Assembly: GCA_001247695.2 (NCBI GenBank)
Contig: LGRX02027028.1
Coordinates: forward strand, 28,952-92,951
DNA length: 64,000 nucleotides
Direction of reading: 5' to 3'
From: Cymbomonas tetramitiformis
Taxonomy: Eukaryota; Chlorophyta; Pyramimonadophyceae; Pyramimonadales; Pyramimonadaceae
The notes under the pieces are model-generated. The model was given only the letters and a program-made list of their open reading frames with translations, was not told where the DNA came from and did not search any database. Each line of letters opens with the position of its first letter. Position 1 is the first letter of the stretch. This document shows, in pieces, positions 57,101 through 64,000 of this stretch. The translations under genes were made by a program, and so were the position numbers.

Positions 57101-58847
57101 TGAGGAATATATGATTTTCGTTAGACCAGTTGTAGATTTCTCGGTACCCCGGATCCAGCATTTCAGGCAAGCGTAGTACGAATTAGCTCCGAATCGTCTC
57201 GCCGCGTCGCTCAAGCCAATGTAATCTTCGAGCATTTTGTACAGCACGAGCTTGAACGTGAAAACCGTGTTGGTAATCACATCGAACATGCGTACGCCGT
57301 TAGTCAGTCTGTTAACCTCCAAGGTGAACATGTCGTAGAACTTGCTGCTGACTTTCGGTTTTCCATCCCAGATTCCCCAAGTCATCACGTATTCTCGTTT
57401 GCAGCGAATTTCTCCCGGGAAGTTGACAATCGTAAAACACAGCGGAGTCACCGTGCGAATGCCGTCGTTGAAGGATTGGACGCCATCTGCACACGCCATA
57501 ATGGCAATGTTCCTCGGGTCTTTGAATATGTCCCACTTGTTGCGAACGAAGTTGAGAAATCCTGGCGAGTCTGCACGAGCATTGGGAAACGATACATAAG
57601 AATTCCTTACACTCACTGTCCACACGGGTGGATAACTACTTACACACGTACGGACAACGAACGAACGAATTGTCCATGCGGTGTTCACAGTCATGGACAG
57701 GTTTGCACGAGCTCTGGGAAATGAGACCTAAGATTTCCGCAATTAAACTGTTCACATGGGTGGGTAACATTGTCCGTGCGTACGGACGGCGTACGTGCAT
57801 ACCATCCATATGGTGTTCACCTACATGGACGAGCTTGCACGAGCAGTGGGAAATACGACATACGAATTCCGCACTTGCTTTGTCCACACGGGCGGACGAT
57901 GCCGATCGTACCTACGGACGACGTACTGCCCTTACGTCCATGCGGTGTACACAGTCATGGATTGAAATTTCGGAGTAAACTCACCGAGTATACCATGTAT
58001 TTCCGCTCGGGGGTCTTTGTCCAAAATGCCTTCTTTCCACCACGTTCGCGCTAGCATGGCTAACTCCGGCGTCAGGAAGAATACGGTGAACAGCGTTTCG
58101 AGCGGCCACCATCGAAAAATACAGCGAGCTCGACCTGGAATGTATACCCCGTTCACCGTCTTTCCGTCCTCGTATCTCGGTTCCAGGCATTTCGGACACT
58201 TGTCGCAGTTGGCGTGCTCGTTTTGAAAGAATTCGGAGCACTCGGGGCAAACGTCCACTTCGTTGTATCCCTTGAACATCTCCTTCCACTTCTGCATCAC
58301 TTGTGCATATGTAGATGGAACCTCTGCGATGAGAGTATGTGCACTATCGGCTACATTGTCGATGTAGTGAACACGCAGAATGTTCAGAATCGCATCGAAG
58401 TAGGCCTGCGAGCTGTTGTGGTGGTTGTGGGAGACGAGAAGATCCAACACGAAATTGTTCGCCACGACGTTAGCGGACGCTTGGACGTTTTCTACACTTT
58501 CCTGCTCACACACACACACACACATCCTCAAAGAACACATGAATGTGATGAATGCTGAATTGCTGACTTAGCTGATAAGGAGGACCTACCTCTGCGCTTG
58601 GGTCCTCTTGAGGTCCCAAGAAGAGCCGATTGATTTTTCCGATCGTCGCATTTGCTGCCTCGTGGATGGCAACATCTTCTGGGAATTCCTCCTCATCACT
58701 GCGTTCTTGTGTCTCCTCCTCATCTTGTTGTCGCTCTGGTGACGGCGATCGATCACCATGAAGTCCATTGGCACGCACGTGCCGGAGAGTTTGCTTACTG
58801 GATAACCACCTTTCACCATTGCATTCAACGCAGGGACAAAATGGCAT
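54198..58847 (-). CDS. CACTA tnp2-type transposase, 8 exons, 1,046 residues
   Basis: Exons (minus): 58590-58847, 57985-58501, 57079-57570, 56469-56831, 56018-56328, 55479-55845, 55059-55155 and 54198-54933, all GT-AG with matching phases (3,141 nt). The N-terminus has CPCVECNG (residues 4-11). Near residue 170 is CPECSEFF...CPKCLEPRY, the zinc-ribbon-like Cys cluster of Transposase_21. Near residue 288 is ACADGVQSF with the catalytic Asp, then YACLKCW; near 485, DLLDLMHILYN; near 695, WMYVFEDYF as in the DUF4218 region of plant CACTA proteins. The last 20 residues are Ser/Asp-rich. It should cut at the element ends in the nucleus. The exon 6-7 junction (acceptor CAACAG) is the least certain. 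The intronic GTCC motifs are a notable oddity. Confidence 0.88.
57571..57984 (-). repeat. Intron 2 of the transposase: triplicated ~125-140-bp unit
   Basis: Three copies contain GGAAWTCK..., TTTCCCA and GCTCGTGCA on the minus strand, ending at about 57571, 57700 and 57840. Only the copy next to exon 3 keeps a functional CAG acceptor (GTGCAG); the others read GTGCAA. Each copy also carries GTCCRYACG words. Confidence 0.8.
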
Positions 58848-59757
58848 ATTTGGTCGTCCGTGCGTCGTCCGTACGGTGTCCGTACGCCCGGCTTAGGTTT
58901 CCAGCGTATGGACAACGATGTTCATACGTTCCATGTCACATCTGCGCGCGCATGCACCAACACTTACGTCAAGGTTGTAAACTCGTCGTCCACACGTTAG
59001 ATTATGGATGGACGCTATGTGTTGTCCGTGTGGATGCCGCAAGCATTCTAGTCAATACGGTTCCATGAGATCGGTTGTCCACACGCGTGGAAACGTCAGT
59101 TAGCTGTCCATGTGGGTTTTCTACGAATTTCGTATGAAATGGCACATTTTTCGTACGTCTGCATGTCCCATGGACGGTCTGTCCATGTGGTTGGAAATAA
59201 CCACACATTTTGAGCAGTCCGCATGGATGGATAGCAAAAGCACACGGTGAATTACGTGTTTTCGTACGACTTTATAGTGTTTATACGTTTTTTGTTGAAA
59301 ACTGTCCACACGCGTGGAAACGTCAGTTAGCAGTCCATACGCTGTCCATTCGAGTTAGCCTTGACTGTCCGTATGATTCATGTCCCATGGACGGTTTTTT
59401 TACACGCACGGACGCAAAAAAAAGCTGACCTCACGAAAACAAAAAACATAAAAACCGTATGGACAACGTACGGACAGCACATTTTACCACACGTGTGGAC
59501 ATTTGGGTAGAAATACTTAGCGAAAAAATGGCAAAAAACAAAACACCCCTAAAAAAGGTCGATGGAGGGCTAAAATCGGAGCGTGGGGACAAAAAAAAGT
59601 GAGAGGGGGGTTAGGCGCCCTCTCGCTGCTTGCGATTTACCCCAGAACAGGCACTCAGTGGGATTGTTTCCCAGCGGACAGTGCAATCGACGGCCCAGAT
59701 GAACCCCCCCCGTCTTAATCGGACGGTCTCCGTGAGTTACAGAAACTGAAAATGGCA
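58848..59757. promoter_or_regulatory. Divergent upstream region of the two CACTA genes, with motif cluster
   Basis: The transposase start (58847) and the second gene start (60260) face away from each other. 58855-59510 holds about 25 motif copies of the GTCCRYACG/GTCCACACG type in both orientations, the same words as in the ends. If the element's own protein binds these, it could regulate both genes. 59520-59757 has no motif and a G-run (GTGAGAGGGGGGTTAGG). Confidence 0.55.
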
Positions 59758-59869
59758 TGAAGGCGTGGGTTGGCACCCACGACACCCCTTGTGCACTAGC
59801 GGCGTCCTTGGCGGCAATCGCCTCTTATCGCTAGAACACAAGGGGTATCGTGGATGCCAATGCCTTCAA
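59758..59869. repeat. Inverted repeat next to the tRNA-like sequence
   Basis: Arms of about 41 bp (59758-59800 and 59829-59869) are near-perfect reverse complements with landmarks CACAAGGGGT and TGCCAA. The right arm covers the 3' end and 3' flank of the tRNA-like sequence, so the left arm looks like an inverted partial duplication of it. Confidence 0.88.
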
Positions 59870-59941
59870 GGGGATTCGAACCCCTCACCCTCGCGAGAAC
59901 GCGTTCGGCTTACCAACATTTGACCACTCGGCCATGCACCC
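59861..59941 (-). tRNA. tRNA-Leu(AAG)-like sequence, probably a pseudogene
   Basis: On the minus strand there is a perfect A box (TGGCCGAGTGG) and B box (GGTTCGAATCC), a 5-bp T stem around TTCGAAT (AGGGG/CCCCT), a long variable arm (CTCGCGAG can pair), and an anticodon loop readable as GTAAGCC with AAG in the anticodon place. The long arm and AAG suggest Leu. The acceptor stem pairs at only four of seven positions and the anticodon stem has one mismatch, so a functional tRNA is unlikely. Pol III could still transcribe it. It lies inside the CACTA element, between its two genes. Confidence 0.6.
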
Positions 59942-60259
59942 ACGATGATGAAAAACCGCCGCACGGCAAAAATTATATTCATAAAACCGCGTTTCCCTAC
60001 AGAGAGGACTCTGATACCAATTTGAAAGAGAAAAAAGAAATTGAGACATGCATTTTCAAAAGACGCTGTCTCATGCACCAGCTCAACGGTCAAACGTCCA
60101 TACGTTCATGCCCGTACTGTACGGATGAACGCCACGAAGTCAGCGCTGTCCACGCCCGTGAGTACCGTTTTCATCCCATCGCCGCCAAAACGCCCACAAA
60201 CGCCCACAGTCCTCCAGCAAACGAACCTCCTCGCAAATTTTGTTTCGTAAGTTCCCAAC
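59942..60259 (+). other. 5' region of the second CACTA gene
   Basis: Contains a few GTCCATACG-type motifs (60090-60160). The stretch 60170-60250, rich in CCGCC and CAAACGCCCAC, precedes the start codon at 60260. No TATA box stands out. Confidence 0.4.
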
Positions 60260-62547
60260 ATGGCCAAACGAGTTCAGCCCAGTAGACAACGCACACAGAA
60301 CCCGAAATCACCACCCACCGCCCCCACTCCCTCGCCAAACCAGCGTCGCCAAACCAGCTTGGTGGAGGCGACCGCGTCAAACACCACCATGCAGCAGATG
60401 TTTCAGCAGATGCAAAGCATGCAGCAGCAAATGCTGCTGTTTGCAGGGGCTGCCGGGGCAGGGGGTGCAGCGCAACCTGCAGAGGCTGCGCAGGCCGCAA
60501 ATACAGCGCGGTTGGTGGTGGACCCGGGCGCCCAAGTCTTAAATGACATGAAGGAAGACGCCCAGGAGGTCATCGACGACTGGCAGGAAAAAGGCCTGAT
60601 ACCCCCTGGGACGGTCGCCGTCATTGGGGCGGCCAAGCACACCAAAATCGCCAAGCATATCCAGTCCCGCCACCCGCAGGTGCCCTTGCGGATGGTGAAA
60701 ACATACGTCACCAACCGGTTGAGTTATTTGAAAAATAACTCGGAGGGGCCCGGTCGCTGGAAGTGGAAGGTCACCCAGGACTTCCCCGACGGTTTTCACA
60801 TCCGGTACAAGGGTCCAGCGGCCGGGTACAAGGTATACGGGCACAGGGATGCGCCGGACCCGGAGGAGACAGAGGCGTGCCTGCAGGTGGCTCTGGCAAT
60901 TGCTGCTGGCAAGCCACTCACTGAAGGCAAGCACTTCGAGATCTTCACAGCGCTTGGTGCCAAAGCCCCTGAAGCCCCTGAAAAGAAACCGGAAGTAAAG
61001 GTAACTTTTGTGCTCTTCCGCCTGTGAGCGCCGGTGTCCACACGTTGTGCAACGGTGTCCAAGCTCGTGGTTATGTGAACCTTTTTTCAACTTGTGCCGC
61101 TTGATTGTTTCCACCCTTATGAACCACGTAGTTTGCACGTTGTCCACAGGGGTGTACGTTTTGGCCAGTGAGCGCCAGTTCTTCACTGTTTTTCTTATAT
61201 GTTTCCACGCGTGTGTCGCCCGTACGAACGACTTAGTCCACACGTCGTCCGCACGGTGTCCAGGTGGAAGCGCCTCAACAGACGGTCCCCGAAGAGCCGG
61301 TCCCGCAGGCAGAGAAGCACTCCCCCAACCTCGGGGGGCCCTTGGCCGTAGGGGACCAGGTGGACGTCTTCGCCACCCCCCAGGCGGACGTGGGTCGTAT
61401 CGCTACCGGTTACGACACCGGAAAGGCCACCAAATCTGGCCTCCCGAACCTTGTCATTGGTCGGGCTACCGTCGCCGCCATCGGGCCGGGAAATTCATTG
61501 AACGAGAAACCAATGATTTTGCCCAAAGATACCTACGAGCTGTACGTTGAATTCGTCGTTCACCTCCCAGATAAGGGGGAGGTTTACCCCGTGGAGCGGA
61601 TTCTTTCCCACCACATGTCGATGGTGGACGAGCTCGTGAGTGCCGAGCAACTCCGCACCGGGACGGCTAATAAAACGATGGAGATGCTGGAGCACAACCT
61701 CCAGTCAGTTATAGTAAGAAAAAATGTTATCTGGCAAGTCCTCCCTCCCTCCCTGCCTTCCCCTGCAACGTTCACATTTTTACCTTTTGCACTTACGCGA
61801 ACGTCCATGTGTACATGTGTGCGTGGTGTTGTTTTGCTGTCCATACGCGTGGACACCATTTATTGTGCCGTCCATACGGGTGGAAGACGGTGTACATACG
61901 TAAGGACGCCGTCTAACAAGTGGTTTATGTACGCAGGATACACAAGGCCTACTTGAGGCACGCCAACACGGAGAAGCTGTATCCCGAGAGGCTGACAGCG
62001 AGAAAACTGGCCGGCCTGAAGTTGGAGCCTGCTGAGGTATCGGAACGGGACCGTGGATACCCCCCCGTCACGGTGTGTTTGCTTGTATTGTTCTAGTGGT
62101 ATTTAGCTTGTCAATTGTTGTCGTTGCTCTTAATGCACTTACTTAGGTTGCATTCACTTGCAGTTCCATACGAGAGGAACGAGCCGTCACTGGTTCCAGG
62201 ACGTGCGGGGGTGTCAGAAGCAAGATGCACAAGAATCGGAAGTTGAAGAGGAGAACGCGGCCGATGGTGATGCTAATGATGCTGTTGTTGAGGCTGTCGA
62301 GGATCCCGCCGCTGCTAATGACGGAGAGACTGTGGAGGATGAGGAGAGGGGCGAAGGCGAGGGCGAGAAGGACGAGGACGAGGAGCAAACCAACTCTGAG
62401 GAGGATGAGGAGGACAAGAAGGATGGGAAGAAGGATGAGAAGGTTAAGGGCGGTTCCGCTCCCAATTCCAGATTCCAAATTCCAAAGAGAAAAGTTGACA
62501 GAAAAAAGGAAGAAGGTGAAAAGCCAGCAAAGAAGCCGAGAAGCTAG
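60260..62547 (+). CDS. Second CACTA-encoded protein, 4 exons, 554 residues, candidate motif-binding protein
   Basis: Exons 60260-61000, 61264-61703, 61937-62036 and 62164-62547, GT-AG with matching phases. The N-terminus is Pro/Ser/Gln-rich (MQQMFQQMQSMQQQM). Residues about 95-190 form a conserved-looking helical/basic part (VIDDWQEKGLIPPG, KIAKHIQSRHPQ, WKWKVTQDFP). The middle has VGDQVDVFATPQ and LPKDTYELYVEF. The C-terminal 100 residues are an acidic Glu/Asp run followed by a basic Lys/Arg tail ending PAKKPRS, like a nuclear localisation signal. I know no family for it. Position and company suggest the role that TnpA plays in En/Spm, binding subterminal repeats, but this is inference. Alternative: a captured host gene. 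Confidence 0.75.
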
Positions 62548-62619
62548 GCTAGAAAACATTTTGTAAACATTTTGTAAATATTTTGTGTATCCCTGTACCT
62601 TGTAAATATTTTGTGTATC

Positions 62620-63770
62620 ACAAGCTATCCACGCGCACGGACACCGATGTCCGTACGCGTGGACTGCATCGTCCATACGCATTGATATCTATAAACACAA
62701 GCTATCCACACGTACGGACACCGATGTCCATGCGTGTGGACGATCTATTATTGACCGTCCTTATGGGTGTCCATATGCCGTCCGCACGCACGTTTACGAT
62801 GTCCATATGGTAGTCCACACGGTGTCCGTACGTGTGATTATGATATACATGCGTCGTCCATACGTTGTCCATATGGGAGTACATATGCCATCCGCACGCA
62901 CGTTTACGATGTCCATGCGTCGTCCATATGCTATCCTTACGGATTTACATACGGTGTCCGCACGTGCGATTATAATGTCCATGCGCTATCCATACGCTGT
63001 CCTTACGGTGGTCCATACGATGTCCGTACGTGCGATTATGATGTCCATGCGTCCTCCATACGTCATCCATATGGGAGTCCATATACCGTCCGCACGTGCG
63101 TTTACGATGTCCATGCGTCGTCCATATGCCGTCCTTACGGGATTACATACGGTGTCCGCACGTGCGATTACGAGGTCCATGCGCTATCCATACGCTGTCC
63201 TTACGGTGGTCCATACGTTGTCCGCACGTCCGGTTACGATGTCCATGAGACGTCCATACGCTGTCCTAATGGGAGTCCATATGCCGTCCGCACGCACGTT
63301 TACGATGTCCATGCGCCGTCCATATGCCGTCCTTGCGGCATTACATACGGTGTCCGCACGTGCGACTGTGATGTTCATACGCTATCCATACGCTGTCCTT
63401 ACGGTAGTCCATACGTTGTCCGCACGTCCGGTTACGACGTCCATATGCTATCCATACGGGTTTCCATACGGTGTCCCTGCGCTGTCGTGCGGTTGGATAG
63501 TGCCTCTGTCCATGCGTATGGACACCATGTGGACATGTGTTCTGTCCATACGGTGTCCATACGGCCGTCCATACGGTGTCCTTACGAAATCCTTACGGTG
63601 TCCATGGGACATTTTCATATGGACACCACAATTACGCGTCGTCCGTATGGTTCTTACATATGCATCAAGGTTTCGCCAGAAATCTGTCCAGACCGTCCAT
63701 ACGGTTGTCCATATGGGTCCTTGCGATGTCCATACGCTGTCCATATTCAAATCCACACGGATGAATGGGG
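62620..63770. repeat. Right subterminal motif array with 66-bp and 198-bp periods
   Basis: GTCCATACG, GTCCGCACG and GTCCTTACG words repeat every 10-20 bases. CGTTTACGATGTCC recurs at 62901, 63099 and 63297, a 198-bp period made of three 66-bp subunits. A plus frame of 338 codons with a 22-residue period crosses it and is a repeat artefact. The unit differs from the 180-bp unit of the left end although the short words are the same. Confidence 0.92.
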
Positions 63771-63785
63771 CAATAATTTGTAGGG

Positions 63786-64000
63786 CCTCACCAAGGCGCG
63801 CCACCCCGCGCACAACACCCCTCACCAAGGCGCGCCACCCCGCGCACAACACCCCTCACCAAGGCGCGCCACCCCGCGCACAACACCCCTCACCAAGGCG
63901 CGCCACCCCGCTCACCACACCCCTCACCAAGGCGCGCCACCCCGCTCACCACACCCCTCACCAAGGCGCGCCACCCCGCGCACAACACCCCTCACCAAGG
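63786..64000 (+). repeat. 34-bp minisatellite, right of the CACTA element
   Basis: At least six units of CCTCACCAAGGCGCGCCACC plus CCGCGCACAACACC (one change to CTCACC in two units) run to the window end. Same array as 52440-52703. Confidence 0.95.

Larger units (their letters stand above)
52704..63785. mobile_element. Complete CACTA-like transposon, 11.1 kb, two divergent genes
   Basis: It starts CCCTACAAATTATTG and ends with the exact reverse complement. A 3-bp TSD CCT (52701-52703 and 63786-63788) splits the 34-bp minisatellite so that removing the element and one CCT restores the unit ACACCCCTCACCAAGG. A 3-bp TSD with short TIRs and a tnp2-type transposase is the CACTA/EnSpm pattern, although these ends begin CCCTA and not CACTA. 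Inside are subterminal motif arrays (52735-54180 and 62620-63770), a transposase gene (minus), a second gene (plus) and a shared upstream region. All junctions look intact, so the copy is recent and may be autonomous. Confidence 0.9.

Noticed and set aside
59861..59941. Functional tRNA gene
   Set aside because: Pol III boxes are perfect, but only four of seven acceptor pairs form and the anticodon stem has a mismatch, so it is kept as tRNA-like only.
62767..63783. 338-codon frame with a 22-residue period
   Set aside because: It lies in the 66-bp subterminal repeat of the CACTA element; Cys/Tyr/Arg-rich translation is only the motif GTCCATACG read in frame.
1..64000. UAR (TAA/TAG) as glutamine codons genome-wide
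   Set aside because: The coiled-coil gene, both CACTA genes, the piggyBac part and the hAT exons have no internal TAA or TAG. The in-frame cases are confined to retroelements and are listed as a finding instead.

Overview
This is nuclear DNA of a eukaryote. Genes are split by short GT-AG introns, and the window is crowded with nested eukaryotic transposons. I cannot name the species. A DUF1622-type membrane protein gene, chromodomain Ty3/gypsy, CACTA, hAT and piggyBac elements together fit an alga or other protist better than an animal or a typical fungus, but this is inference. Intact genes and transposase genes here read with the standard genetic code.

Layout. 1-1321: the 5' part of a piggyBac-like transposase gene (minus strand, runs off the window). 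2442-3660: a decayed gag-like gene. 3836-11984: a complete, recently inserted Ty3/gypsy chromovirus with near-identical LTRs and a 5-bp target duplication (TSD); its pol has lost the catalytic half of reverse transcriptase (RT) and RNase H, in frame. 12024-13258: a foldback element split by a 981-bp hAT deletion derivative with a perfect 8-bp TSD. 14054-21912: a 16-exon host gene for a 1,042-residue coiled-coil protein, with a foldback MITE in one intron. 22765-23467: a minisatellite and another foldback element. 24763-26665: gag-like and zinc-finger remnants. 27637-29818: a six-exon DUF1622 membrane protein gene. 31482 to about 35620: a decayed second copy of the gypsy element.

37185-42711: an almost intact hAT transposon whose transposase carries an N-terminal chromodomain before its BED-like zinc finger. 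One intron holds a 1.7-kb satellite array that is itself split by another hAT-type MITE. 44692-52290: an AT-rich, decayed non-LTR-like element (zinc knuckle, endonuclease domain) with several in-frame TAA/TAG codons and two MITEs that landed in its coding frames.

52704-63785: an 11.1-kb CACTA-like transposon inserted in a 34-bp minisatellite, with a 15-bp terminal inverted repeat (TIR) and a 3-bp TSD. It has two divergent, intact, multi-exon genes: a tnp2-type transposase (8 exons, 1,046 residues) and a second protein with an acidic/basic tail (4 exons, 554 residues). Hundreds of copies of a short motif of the form GTCCRYACG lie in its ends, in the divergent promoter region and in its introns. 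A tRNA-Leu-like sequence with both pol III boxes lies between the two genes.

The best candidates for something new are the chromodomain-hAT transposon with its deletion derivative, and the two-gene CACTA element whose motif arrays occupy ends, promoter and introns. All gene models are my own hand splicing from sequence; no search was run.
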